Numbered from the stretch's first letter, positions 17,018 through 25,723 are shown. The stretch: DNA of 64,000 nt from Roseisolibacter agri (GCF_030159095.1 NZ_BRXS01000003.1:124001-188000); one strand, 5' to 3'. Notes: generated by a model not told the origin, from the sequence alone. Numbers and translations are program-made.

Positions 17018-18289
17018 ATGCCCCAGCCCACGTCCCCGCGCCGCCCCTGGTCGCGCCATTCGCGCACCACGCGCGCCGTCGGCGCCGCCGCCGTCCTCCT
17101 GGTCGCCGCGGCCGCCTGCGAGGGCGCCGACCCGCTCGACCCGATCGGCGGCGGCGGGCCCTCGCCCACGGTCGCCATGTCGGCGGCCGCCGCGACCTAC
17201 CTGAAGAACGCGCTCGACTTCACGCAGGAGGTCTTCCTCTACCGGAGCCGCATCAACTGGACGCAGCTCCGGGCCGCGGCGACCGACTCGGCCAAGGGCG
17301 CGCAGACGACGGCCCAGACCTACCCGGGCATCCGCACCGCGGTGCGCCTGCTGAACGACCGGCACAGCGCCTTCTGGGAGCCGGCCGTGGCCCCGGGCCG
17401 CGTGGACGCGCCGCCGACCAACCCGCTCTACCAGACCGCCGGCGCCACGAAGGGGAAGCTCGCCTACCTCTACATCTCGCCCTTCACGGGCAAGAACCCG
17501 GTCGGCCGCGCCGACTCGATCCTGACGACCGTGCGGCAGCTCGACCAGGCGGGCCCGTGCGGCTGGATCCTCGACGTCCGCAACAACCTGGGCGGCTACT
17601 GGGCGGCGATGATCGCCGGCATCAACCCGATCCTGGGCGACGGGCGCTTCCTGGGCATCGAGGACGCGGACAAGAACCGCGTCTACTTCACGACCAGCGG
17701 GGCCAGCGTCTCGATCGTGCAGGACGCGCCGTACGACTCGCTCGAGGTGCTCCGCGCCAGCAGCAGCTACCGGCTGCGGAAGCCGGGCTCCCCGGTCGCG
17801 ATCCTCCAGGGCGACCTGACGTCCAGCGCGGGCGAGATGATCGTCCTCGCCTTCAAGGGCCCGGGGAAGCCGCCGTCGCGGTCGTTCGGCGACTGGACCG
17901 GTGGCTACACGACCGGCCCCTACGGCGTCTACCTGCCGCCCGACAGCGCGTTCCTCAACATCACGGCGACCGTGATGTTCGACCGCAACCAGAAGGTCTA
18001 CGGCGACTCGATCGCGCCGGAGCAGGCGGTGGTCGGGCCGAATCAGGTCAACGTGCCCGGCTCCGACGACCCGGTGATGGCGGCGGCCACGGCGTGGCTG
18101 ATGGCTCGTCCCGAGTGCGCCAACGCGGCCGACCAGCCGGCGCTCGCCCGCATCCCGTCCGCGACGCCGACGGGCCGCCCCGGCTTCGCCCGGTCGGCCC
18201 CCAGGCTGGACGAGCTGCAGGCCGGCCAGCGGCTCCCGGTGAGCCCGATCTTCGGCGGCAGCCGGCGACTCGCGCCGGCCACGCACTGA
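17018..18289 (+). CDS. S41-family (C-terminal processing) peptidase lipoprotein
   Basis: A predicted periplasmic or outer-membrane-anchored serine protease of the tail-specific protease family. The 423-residue product begins with a Tat/Sec-like basic stretch and a lipobox (VLLVAAAACEGAD). The S41 core is visible as GWILDVRNNLGGYWAAMIAG and the catalytic serine segment LQGDLTSSAGEMIVLAFKG. No PDZ domain is evident, so it resembles the short S41 branch. The start at 17018 gives the signal peptide. It stands alone, divergent from the efflux operon and ended by a strong terminator, so it is not part of the flagellar operons that surround it. Confidence 0.88.
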   Translation: MPQPTSPRRPWSRHSRTTRAVGAAAVLLVAAAACEGADPLDPIGGGGPSPTVAMSAAAATYLKNALDFTQEVFLYRSRINWTQLRAAATDSAKGAQTTAQTYPGIRTAVRLLNDRHSAFWEPAVAPGRVDAPPTNPLYQTAGATKGKLAYLYISPFTGKNPVGRADSILTTVRQLDQAGPCGWILDVRNNLGGYWAAMIAGINPILGDGRFLGIEDADKNRVYFTTSGASVSIVQDAPYDSLEVLRASSSYRLRKPGSPVAILQGDLTSSAGEMIVLAFKGPGKPPSRSFGDWTGGYTTGPYGVYLPPDSAFLNITATVMFDRNQKVYGDSIAPEQAVVGPNQVNVPGSDDPVMAAATAWLMARPECANAADQPALARIPSATPTGRPGFARSAPRLDELQAGQRLPVSPIFGGSRRLAPATH

Positions 18290-18365
18290 CCCTGCCCTGA
18301 CCTCCCGACGGCCCGGCGGCGGCACATCCCGCCGCCACGCACCCGGCAAAAGCTGCCGGACGGAA

Positions 18366-18401
18366 CGAACGGCGCGCCCACTCGGCGCGCCGTTCGTTTT
18401 T
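18366..18401 (+). terminator. Rho-independent terminator after the S41 peptidase gene
   Basis: A 13-bp perfect stem (CGAACGGCGCGCC / GGCGCGCCGTTCG) with a 5-nt loop is followed at once by TTTTT. It separates the S41 gene from the fliQ promoter region. Confidence 0.93.
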
Positions 18402-18454
18402 CGTATCCCGTTGTGCGGCAACGGGTTGAGCCGTGAGTCGACGGCCGCGGCCGC

Positions 18455-18470
18455 TGGCACCCGGCCTGCC
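18455..18470 (+). promoter_or_regulatory. Sigma-54-type promoter candidate for fliQ operon
   Basis: TGGCACCCGGCCTGCC has GG and GC ten bases apart and lies 100 bp before the fliQ start, just after the terminator. It is nearly identical to the site before fliL. A second shared block, CTGCACCTCCCCTGCACGTC at about 18514-18533, recurs with few changes before flgF. Confidence 0.5.
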
Positions 18471-18554
18471 TCTGTCCCCGTCGTCCGGCGTGCCCTCGGG
18501 TCCGCCGCCCCCTCTGCACCTCCCCTGCACGTCCCGCCCCGACCGCCCGCCGCC

Positions 18555-18824
18555 GTGAGCCACCAGCTCGTCGTCGACCTCGCCCGCAACGCCATCATGC
18601 TCGCCCTGCTCATCGCCGGGCCGATGCTGGTCGTCGCCCTCGGGATCGGGCTCATCATCAGCGTCATCCAGGCGGTGACGCAGATCCAGGAGCAGACGCT
18701 GTCGTTCGTCCCGAAGCTGATCGCGGTGGCCGCGACCTTCCTGATCGCGCTGCCCTGGACGCTCCAGCTGATGATCAAGTACACGACCGAGCTGTACCGG
18801 TCGCTCCCGTCCCTGGTCTCCTGA
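18555..18824 (+). CDS. fliQ: FliQ, flagellar export-gate protein
   Basis: FliQ is a two-helix hairpin that forms part of the FliPQR export gate. The 89-residue product has two hydrophobic segments (NAIMLALLIAGPMLVVALGI and LIAVAATFLIALPWTLQLMI) flanking the conserved ISVIQAVTQIQEQTLSFVPK loop. This is the standard length and motif. The GTG at 18555 is chosen because it gives the family N terminus (MSHQLVVDLARNA). It is followed by fliR after five bases. Confidence 0.96.
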   Translation: MSHQLVVDLARNAIMLALLIAGPMLVVALGIGLIISVIQAVTQIQEQTLSFVPKLIAVAATFLIALPWTLQLMIKYTTELYRSLPSLVS

Positions 18825-18829
18825 GCGCG

Positions 18830-19618
18830 GTGCCGCTCGACCTCTTCGCACCCGGCGCCGGCTCCGTGGCCGTCCTGCTCGCCCTGCGGGTGGGCGGGCT
18901 GCTGCTGGTGGCGCCCTTCTTCTCGGCCCGGACGATCCCGGTCGCCATCAAGACGTCGCTGCTGGTCGTGCTGGCGATCCTGCTGGCGCCGGTCGCCTAC
19001 GCCGGCGTCACGGCCGCGGGCAACCCGGCGCTCGTCGCCATCACGCCGACGACCTTCCTCTGCGAGACGCTCGTCGGCATCGCGCTCGGCCTCGGCGCCG
19101 CGCTGCTGGTGGGCGCGGTCGAGACGGCGGGCGACCTGATGACGACGTCGATCGGCCTCTCGGGCGCCGCGCTCTTCGATCCGCTCAACGGCGCCAGCTC
19201 GAACGTGCTCGCGCAGCTCTGCCAGATGTTCGCGGTCACCGTGATGCTCGCGGTCGACGGCCACCTCGTGATGCTCGACGCGCTGGCCGAGAGCCTGCGC
19301 GCCGTGCCCGTGGGGAGCAGCGTCAACGTGCGCGACGGGCTGGCCGCGCTGGTCGCCAGCGGCGCGCACCTGTTCGTGCTCGGCCTGCGCTTCGCCGCGC
19401 CCGTCGTCGCCGCGTCGATCATCGGCAACGTGGCGCTCGGCCTGCTGACGCGCGTCGCGCCGCAGCTGAACGTCCTCACCATCGCCTTCCCGCTGCAGAT
19501 CGCGGTCGGCCTCTCGGCCACCGTCGCGGCCCTCGCCTTCACCGCCACCTGGCTCACCGGGTGGACCGGCCACTATGCCGGTACGATCGAGACCGTCTTC
19601 GCGGGGCTGCTGCGATGA
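18830..19618 (+). CDS. fliR: FliR, flagellar export-gate protein
   Basis: FliR completes the FliPQR core of the export gate. The 262-residue product is a polytopic membrane protein with the family motifs RVGGLLLVAPFFSARTIPVA and SIIGNVALGLLTRVAPQLNV. It starts at GTG five bases after fliQ, and its TGA overlaps the flhB ATG by four bases, giving a tightly coupled fliQ-fliR-flhB-flhA series. Confidence 0.96.
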   Translation: MPLDLFAPGAGSVAVLLALRVGGLLLVAPFFSARTIPVAIKTSLLVVLAILLAPVAYAGVTAAGNPALVAITPTTFLCETLVGIALGLGAALLVGAVETAGDLMTTSIGLSGAALFDPLNGASSNVLAQLCQMFAVTVMLAVDGHLVMLDALAESLRAVPVGSSVNVRDGLAALVASGAHLFVLGLRFAAPVVAASIIGNVALGLLTRVAPQLNVLTIAFPLQIAVGLSATVAALAFTATWLTGWTGHYAGTIETVFAGLLR

Positions 19619-20706
19619 GCGATTCCGATCAGGAGAAGACCGAGGAACCGACCGAACAACGCCGGCGCGAGTCGGCGGAAGAAGGGCGGATCCCACGCAG
19701 CCAGGACCTGAACGCGGCCGTGCTGCTGCTCGCCTCCGCGGCGGCGCTGAACGCGACGGGCCCCGGGCTCGCGCGCGCGATGCAGGACGTCATGGGCTCG
19801 GGGCTCGGCTTCTCGACGGCGACGGCGCTCACCGGCCCCGCCGCCGTGGGCATGCTGCGCGGCGTCGGCTTCAAGACGATGGGCGCGCTGGCCGCGTTCC
19901 TCGGCGCGATGACCGTCGCGGCGCTCGCCATCGGCGCGGTGCAGGCGCGCGGCACGTTCACCGGCAAGCCGCTCGCGCCCAAGTTCGAGCGCATCGACCC
20001 GTCCAAGGGGATCAAGAGGATCGTCGGCAAGCAGTCGCTGATCGAGCTCCTCAAGTCGCTGCTCAAGCTGGCGATCGTCGGCTGGGCGGTGTGGAGCGTG
20101 CTGCGCACCGCGTGGCCCGACATCACGACGCTCGGCATGCAGTCGCCGCGCGCGCTGATGGAGATCGTGCGCAAGTACAGCATCGGCATGCTGATGAAGG
20201 CCGGCATGGCGTACCTCGCGCTGGCCGCCGCCGACTACGGCTGGCAGTTCTTCCAGCACGAGCAGGGGCTCCGCATGACCAAGGAAGAGGTCAAGCAGGA
20301 GTCGAAGAACCAGGACGGCGATCCGATGGTGAAGCAGCGCATGCGGCAGCTCGGCCGGCAGCGCGCGCGCCAGCAGATGTTCCGCGACGTGCCGAAGGCC
20401 GACGTCGTCGTCGTGAACCCCGTGCACATCGCCGTCGCGCTCAAGTACGACCCTGCGGTCGCGCCCGCGCCCTACGTGCTCGCCGTCGGGCGACGCAAGG
20501 TGGCGGAGCGCATCAAGGCCCTCGCCTTCGACAACCAGGTGCCCGTGGTCGAGAACATCCCCCTCGCGCGCGCCCTCGTGGGCAGCGTCAAGGTCGGGAC
20601 GATGATCCCCGGTGAGCTCTACCTCGCGGTGGCCGAGGTGCTCGCCTTCGTGATCAAGCAGCGGCAGCGCGCCGGCGCCGGCTGGGGCGGGAGCGCGGCC
20701 GCATGA
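19615..20706 (+). CDS. flhB: FlhB, export specificity switch protein, with NPVH in place of NPTH
   Basis: FlhB switches the flagellar export gate from rod/hook to filament substrates after cleaving itself. The 363-residue product starts MSDSDQEKTEEPTEQRRRES, has four membrane helices in residues about 35-210 and a cytoplasmic domain with the conserved MTKEEVKQESKNQDGDPMVK. The autocleavage site normally reads NPTH; here residues 268-271 read NPVH (codons AAC CCC GTG CAC). The following KYDPAVAPAPYVLAVG is typical. The open frame extends upstream, but the ATG at 19615 overlaps fliR by four bases and gives the canonical N terminus. Confidence 0.96.
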   Translation: MSDSDQEKTEEPTEQRRRESAEEGRIPRSQDLNAAVLLLASAAALNATGPGLARAMQDVMGSGLGFSTATALTGPAAVGMLRGVGFKTMGALAAFLGAMTVAALAIGAVQARGTFTGKPLAPKFERIDPSKGIKRIVGKQSLIELLKSLLKLAIVGWAVWSVLRTAWPDITTLGMQSPRALMEIVRKYSIGMLMKAGMAYLALAAADYGWQFFQHEQGLRMTKEEVKQESKNQDGDPMVKQRMRQLGRQRARQQMFRDVPKADVVVVNPVHIAVALKYDPAVAPAPYVLAVGRRKVAERIKALAFDNQVPVVENIPLARALVGSVKVGTMIPGELYLAVAEVLAFVIKQRQRAGAGWGGSAAA

Positions 20707-22811
20707 GCACCGCCGTCATGCCCGCCGCCAACGGCGCCAACGAGAAGAAGAGCGAGATCGCGATGGCCGTCGCGGTCCTGCTGGTCGTCGGCCTGCTCGT
20801 CGTGCCGCTGCCGCCGATCCTGCTCGACCTCTGCTTCGCGCTCTCGATCGGGCTGTCGCTGGTCGTGCTGCTGGTGTCGCTCAACACGACCGACCCGCTG
20901 CAGTTCAGCTCCTTCCCGTCGCTGCTCCTCATCTCGACGCTGTTCCGCCTCGCGCTCAACGTCTCGTCGACACGCCTCATCCTCTCCAAGGGCGAGGCGG
21001 GCGAGGTCGTCGAGGCGTTCGGCCACTTCGTCATCGGCGGCAACTTCGCGGTCGGCATCGTCATCTTCCTCATCCTGATCGCGATCAACTTCGTCGTGAT
21101 CACGAAGGGCGCCGGGCGCGTCGCCGAGGTCGCGGCGCGCTTCACGCTCGACGCGATGCCGGGCAAGCAGATGGCCATCGACGCCGACCTGGGCGCGGGG
21201 CTCATCGACGAGAAGGAGGCGCGCCGCCGCCGCGAGGAGATCTCGCGCTCGGCCGACTTCTTCGGCGCCATGGACGGCTCGTCGAAGTTCGTGAAGGGCG
21301 ACGCGATCGCGGCGATCCTGATCACGTTCATCAACATCGTCGGCGGCATCTTCATCGGCGTCGTGCAGCGCGGGCTGCCGTTCGCCAAGGCGGCCGCCGA
21401 CTACACGATCCTGACGGTCGGCGACGGCCTCGTGTCGCAGGTCCCGGCGCTCATCACGAGCACCGCGGCCGGCATCATGGTCACCGCCGCCGGCGGCAAC
21501 CAGCGCGTCGGCACGGTCGTCACCGAGCAGCTGGGCGCGCATCCGCGCTCGCTCTACATGACGGCCGGCGTGCTGGGCGTGTTCGCGCTCATCCCCGGCC
21601 TGCCGATGCTGCCCTTCATCGCGCTCGCCGCGGGCGCCGCGGCGCTGGGCCGCGCGGCCGCGAAGGCGGTGGCGAACCGCGTCACCGAGGCCGAGGCGAT
21701 CGAGGCCGCGCCGGTCGAGAGCGCGCCGGCCGCGCCGGATCCGATGAAGGACCTGCTGCAGATCGACCCGATCGAGCTCGAGATCGGCTACGCGCTGATC
21801 CCGCTCGTGGACGAGAAGCAGGGCGGCGACCTGCTGGAGCGCATCTCGCTGCTCCGCAAGCAGAGCGCGCTGGAGCTGGGCATCCTCATCCCGCCCATCC
21901 GCATCCGCGACGACGTGCGGCTGCCGAGCAACGAGTACGTCATCAAGCTGCGCGGCAGCGAGGTCGCGCGCGCCGAGGTGATGCCGCGCTTCCTGCTCGC
22001 CCTCGACACGGGTGGCGTGGTGCAGGCCATCGACGGCATGGACACGGTCGATCCGTCGTTCGGCATGCCGGCCAAGTGGATCGCCAGCACGCGGCGCCAG
22101 GAGGCGGAGACGTACGGCTACGTGGTCGTCGAGCCGACGACGGTCGTCGCGACGCACCTCATCGAGGTGCTCAAGGCCAACGCCGCCGAGCTGCTGGGCC
22201 GCCAGGACGTGCAGGAGATGGTGGAGACCCTCAAGAAGTCGCACCCCGCGCTCGTCGAGGAGGTCATCCCCAACAAGCTCTCGCTCGGGACGCTCCACCG
22301 CGTGCTGCAGCGCCTCCTCAAGGAGCGCGTGCCGATCCGCGACCTGGTCACGATCCTCGAGGCGCTCGGCGACGCCGCCGACTCGACGAAGGACCCGGAG
22401 CACCTGTGCGAGTTCGCGCGCCGCGCGCTCAGCAACGTCATCGCGCGGCTGTTCGCCGACGCGAGCGGTGCGGTGCGCGGGATCACGGTGGGCCCGCGCC
22501 TGGAGCAGGCGCTCACCGGCCTCTTCTCGCCGCGCGGCATGCAGGGCCAGAACCCCGCGATGGGGCTGCTCACGCCCGACGGGCTGGCGGCGCTGCTGCG
22601 CGACCTGAACGACCTCTCGCTGGGCGGCTCGCTGGACGGGCGCCCGCTGCCGCTGATCGTCCCGCCGTCGCTGCGCGTCGGCGTGCGCCGGCTGATCGAG
22701 CCCGTGCTGCCGGCGCTGCCGGTGGTCTCGCTGGCCGAGCTGCCGCCGCAGGTCACGCTGCAGAGCGCGGGCACCTGGGAGATGCACGGAGGGATGCAGC
22801 ATGCGGCGTGA
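20703..22811 (+). CDS. flhA: FlhA, flagellar export-gate protein
   Basis: FlhA is the nonameric proton-driven exporter and substrate dock. The 702-residue product has about eight N-terminal membrane helices, the FHIPEP signature region (FSSFPSLLLISTLFRLALNV) and the conserved loop AMPGKQMAIDADLGAGLIDE. A cytoplasmic domain of about 350 residues contains LGTLHRVLQRLLKERVPIRD. Length and order are canonical. Its ATG overlaps the flhB stop (ATGA), and its 3' end overlaps the flhF start by 11 bp. Confidence 0.97.
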   Translation: MSTAVMPAANGANEKKSEIAMAVAVLLVVGLLVVPLPPILLDLCFALSIGLSLVVLLVSLNTTDPLQFSSFPSLLLISTLFRLALNVSSTRLILSKGEAGEVVEAFGHFVIGGNFAVGIVIFLILIAINFVVITKGAGRVAEVAARFTLDAMPGKQMAIDADLGAGLIDEKEARRRREEISRSADFFGAMDGSSKFVKGDAIAAILITFINIVGGIFIGVVQRGLPFAKAAADYTILTVGDGLVSQVPALITSTAAGIMVTAAGGNQRVGTVVTEQLGAHPRSLYMTAGVLGVFALIPGLPMLPFIALAAGAAALGRAAAKAVANRVTEAEAIEAAPVESAPAAPDPMKDLLQIDPIELEIGYALIPLVDEKQGGDLLERISLLRKQSALELGILIPPIRIRDDVRLPSNEYVIKLRGSEVARAEVMPRFLLALDTGGVVQAIDGMDTVDPSFGMPAKWIASTRRQEAETYGYVVVEPTTVVATHLIEVLKANAAELLGRQDVQEMVETLKKSHPALVEEVIPNKLSLGTLHRVLQRLLKERVPIRDLVTILEALGDAADSTKDPEHLCEFARRALSNVIARLFADASGAVRGITVGPRLEQALTGLFSPRGMQGQNPAMGLLTPDGLAALLRDLNDLSLGGSLDGRPLPLIVPPSLRVGVRRLIEPVLPALPVVSLAELPPQVTLQSAGTWEMHGGMQHAA

Positions 22812-23769
22812 CGTGGTCCGGCAGACGTTCCGCGGGCCGGAGCTCTCGATCGTCGGCGCGCGCGCGCGCCGCGAGCTGGGCGACGACGCGGTGATCCTGG
22901 GAACGCGGGTGCTGCGCGTCGGCGGCGAGACGATCGTCGAAGCCCTCGCGGCATCGGCCGACGACGTGCAGCGCTTCGTGCGACGCACCACCGCGGCGCC
23001 GATCGAGCGCCGAGCGCCGAGCGCCGAGTCTGCTCCGCTCGACGCTCGACGCTCGACGCTCGACGCTCGCCCTCTCGTCGTGGCCCTGGTGGGTCCGACG
23101 GGCGCCGGCAAGACGACGTCGGCCGTGAAGCTCGCGCTGAACGCGCACGCATTCGGCACGCAGCGCGTCGGCCTCGTCACCCTCGACACCTACCGCGCTG
23201 GCGCCGTCGCGCAGCTCGAGACGTACGCCGAGGTCGCGCGGCTGCCGATGGAGGTCGTCTACGACGCGGCCGACGTGGAGGGCGCGCTGTCGCGCCTCGC
23301 GCATTGCGACGTCGTCCTCGTCGACACGCCGGGCCGCGGCCCGCGCACCAGCGACGACGACGCGCCGTGGCGCGCGCTGCTCGCCGCGCTCGCGCCCGAC
23401 GAGGTGCATCTCGTGATCCCCGCGACGATGCGCACCGAGCTGGCCGAGGGGCTGCGCGATCGCCTCGATGCACTGCTCGCCGCACAGGCGGATCCGCGCG
23501 GCGTCACGCACGCGCTCATCACGAAGCTCGACGAGGTGCCGGACGACGACGGCGTCGCCGCGCTCGCGGCGCAGCTCGACCTGCCCGTGCGCTGGGTGGC
23601 GGAGGGACAGGACATCCCCGCCGACCTCGCGCCCGGCGCGCCGCGCCTGCTCGCCGCGCTCGGCCGCTTCGCCTCGATGATGACAGGCGTGATGCCTGTC
23701 ACGCTCGATCGTCCTGCCGAAGACGTGCGACGTCGCGGCGGCGCCTCGGGCGCCCGCGCAACGGCGTGA
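22801..23769 (+). CDS. flhF: FlhF, SRP-type GTPase, with a repeat-derived insert
   Basis: FlhF is the SRP54/FtsY-like GTPase that sets flagellar position and number. The 322-residue product has a short N-terminal B region (residues 1-65) and the NG GTPase domain with intact G1 (GPTGAGKTT), the DTYR element, G3 (DTPGR) and G4 (TKLD). Between the two, residues about 67-90 are encoded by the heptamer palindrome at 23001-23070, which stays in frame. The protein is shorter than many FlhF proteins (about 370-420) because the linker is brief. It overlaps flhA by 11 bp. Confidence 0.93.
   Translation: MRRDVVRQTFRGPELSIVGARARRELGDDAVILGTRVLRVGGETIVEALAASADDVQRFVRRTTAAPIERRAPSAESAPLDARRSTLDARPLVVALVGPTGAGKTTSAVKLALNAHAFGTQRVGLVTLDTYRAGAVAQLETYAEVARLPMEVVYDAADVEGALSRLAHCDVVLVDTPGRGPRTSDDDAPWRALLAALAPDEVHLVIPATMRTELAEGLRDRLDALLAAQADPRGVTHALITKLDEVPDDDGVAALAAQLDLPVRWVAEGQDIPADLAPGAPRLLAALGRFASMMTGVMPVTLDRPAEDVRRRGGASGARATA
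23001..23070. repeat. Heptamer palindrome inside the flhF coding sequence
   Basis: Three copies of GAGCGCC and a centre GTCTGCTCCG are followed by four to five copies of CTCGACG in inverse orientation. The architecture and centre match the intergenic element at 6489-6552. It is translated in frame as a linker rich in Arg, Ala and Ser (ERRAPSAESAPLDARRSTLD) ahead of the FlhF GTPase domain. Confidence 0.8.
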
Positions 23770-23807
23770 CGACAACATCACAGATCCCGCATTCCGCACA
23801 CGCGCCG

Positions 23808-24827
23808 ATGCTCCCCGCCCAACTCGACACCCTCCGCGCCTACGTGGCGTCGCGCCCCGCGGCCTCGCCGCGCGCGCGCGACGGCGTGCGCGCGGACGCG
23901 GCGACGACGGTGCTGGTGGTGGGGAGCGGCAAGGGCGGCGCGGGCACGTCGGTCGTCGCCGCGATGCTCGCGCTGAGCGCCGCCGCGATGGGCCGCCGCG
24001 TCCTGCTCGCGGACCTCGACGAGCACGTAGGCCCGCAGCGCCTGCTGCTCGGCGTCGCGCCGACGCAGGGCCTCGCGGCGCTGCGCCGGGGCGTCGCGCC
24101 CGAGTCGCTGCTGGTGCCGGTGAGCACGACGCTGTCGCTGCTGCCCGGCGGTCCCGACGACGCGTCGGATGCGCCGCTGGCGCCGGCCGAGCGTCGCGCG
24201 ATGCTGCGGCGTGCGGCGTCGACCTTCGCGCAGCACGAGCTGGTGGTCGTCGACGCGGGCTCGCGCCTGGACGGCGTGCGCGCGGGCCTCGAGACCGCGC
24301 ACGCGGCCGCGCAGGCGGCGAATGCTGCCGACGGTAACCTCGCGGTGCGCCTGCTCGTCGTCACCGGGTCGGACCCGATCGCGCTCGCCGCGTCGTACGC
24401 GCTCGTGAAGAGCGTCGCGGCGGGTGACGCCGCGTCCGACCTCCCTCCCCTCAGCGTCGACGTCCTCGCCAGCCGGCTGGACGACGACGAGGCCCGCCAC
24501 GCGTTCGAGCATCTGGACGCGGCGGCCCGGCAGTTCCTGCAGCAGCCGCTGCGCTTCGTCGGCGCGGTGCCCGACGACGCCACGCTCGCGGTCGCGCTGC
24601 GCGCCGGCATGCCCCTGCAGGACGCCGCCACCGGCTCGCCGGCGGCCATCGCGATGCAGTCCGTCGCGACCAAGCTCGCAGTCCCCTCCCCCGCGACCGC
24701 CGCCCGAGGCGGCCGCTCCGCCACGACGCCACGCACCACGGTCCCGGGCCTCGCGCCCACGGACCGCGGACTCCGCGCCGCCGCGTCGCTCGCCTACTCG
24801 GGTTCACCGCAAGGTTCCGCGCGATGA
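23808..24827 (+). CDS. flhG: FlhG/FleN-like MinD-family protein with altered P-loop
   Basis: FlhG partners FlhF to limit flagellar number. The 339-residue product has a MinD/ParA-like fold: VLVVGSGKGGAGTSVVAAML, RRVLLADLDEHVGPQRLLLG, LVVVDAGSRLDG. The deviant Walker A of this family is normally KGGVGKT; here it is KGGAGTS, so the signature lysine is kept but the P-loop lysine is Thr. The usual DTGAG switch is DAGSR. ATP hydrolysis may therefore be weak or absent. The ATG at 23808 gives a natural N terminus; a GTG at 23766 overlapping the flhF stop is an alternative. It is followed by fliA with a four-base overlap. Confidence 0.85.
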   Translation: MLPAQLDTLRAYVASRPAASPRARDGVRADAATTVLVVGSGKGGAGTSVVAAMLALSAAAMGRRVLLADLDEHVGPQRLLLGVAPTQGLAALRRGVAPESLLVPVSTTLSLLPGGPDDASDAPLAPAERRAMLRRAASTFAQHELVVVDAGSRLDGVRAGLETAHAAAQAANAADGNLAVRLLVVTGSDPIALAASYALVKSVAAGDAASDLPPLSVDVLASRLDDDEARHAFEHLDAAARQFLQQPLRFVGAVPDDATLAVALRAGMPLQDAATGSPAAIAMQSVATKLAVPSPATAARGGRSATTPRTTVPGLAPTDRGLRAAASLAYSGSPQGSAR

Positions 24828-25723
24828 CCGTCATGACTGCACCTCGCGCTCCACGTTCCGCCTCCGGAACGCCGTCCTCCGCCCGCTCCGCCAAGACCGC
24901 GACTGCTGCGACCACGCAGCCCGCGGTGACGGCGACGCGTCCCACGCCCGCCGGTGCGCACGCCAGCGTGGACCACGCCATGTGGGAGCGCTACGCCGCG
25001 GGCGACGCGGCCGCGCGCGAGCGCCTGCTCACCGACCATCTGGGCCTCGTGCACCACGTCGCGCGGCAGATGTCGCGCACGCTGGCCGTGAAGGCCGACT
25101 TCGACGAGCTGGTGAGCGCCGGCTCGATGGGCCTGATGGCGGCGCTCGACAGCTTCGATCCGTCGCGCGGCCTCGCCTTCAGCACGTTCGCGGCGCCGCG
25201 CATCCGCGGGGCGATCCTCGACGAGCTGCGGCGCCAGGACCACGTGCCGCGCAGCATCCGCCGCAAGACGCGCGAGATCCACGCCGCCCGCGAGTCGCTC
25301 ATGCGCGCGCTCGGCCGCGCGCCGGAGGACCACGAGGTCGCGGCGCACCTCGACGTCGACCTGCAGACGCTGTGGCGCTGGCAGGGCGAGATCGAGGGCG
25401 CGCACCACATGCCGCTCGACCGCGCGCCGGGCGACCGCGAGAACACCGCGCCCAGCCCGTCCGACGTGCTGGCCGCCGAGGAGGACCGCGGCGTCGAGGA
25501 CCGCCTGAACCACCAGCAGGAGGTCGCGATCCTGCGCGACGCGATCCTCAAGCTGAAGGAGCAGGAGCGCGTGGTGCTGTCGCTGTACTACTTCGAGGAG
25601 CTCAAGCTGCACGAGATCGCGACGGTGCTCGACCTCACCGAGAGCCGCGTGTCGCAGATCCGCTCGAAGGCGCTCGGCAAGCTGCGCGGCGAGCTGAAGC
25701 CGCTGCGGGAGCACGTCGCGTGA
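24824..25723 (+). CDS. fliA: FliA, flagellar sigma factor (sigma-28/WhiG type)
   Basis: FliA directs RNA polymerase to late flagellar promoters. The 299-residue product has a roughly 50-residue Ala/Thr-rich N-terminal extension, then sigma region 2 (HLGLVHHVARQMSRTLAVKA, FDELVSAGSMGLMAALDSFD, FSTFAAPRIRGAILDELRRQ), region 3 and region 4 with an HTH (ELKLHEIATVLDLTESRVSQ, then IRSKALGKLR). The spacing DHVPRSIRRKTREI is typical of the FliA/WhiG class. It overlaps flhG by four bases. No clear sigma-28 promoter was recognised elsewhere in the window. Confidence 0.95.
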   Translation: MTVMTAPRAPRSASGTPSSARSAKTATAATTQPAVTATRPTPAGAHASVDHAMWERYAAGDAAARERLLTDHLGLVHHVARQMSRTLAVKADFDELVSAGSMGLMAALDSFDPSRGLAFSTFAAPRIRGAILDELRRQDHVPRSIRRKTREIHAARESLMRALGRAPEDHEVAAHLDVDLQTLWRWQGEIEGAHHMPLDRAPGDRENTAPSPSDVLAAEEDRGVEDRLNHQQEVAILRDAILKLKEQERVVLSLYYFEELKLHEIATVLDLTESRVSQIRSKALGKLRGELKPLREHVA

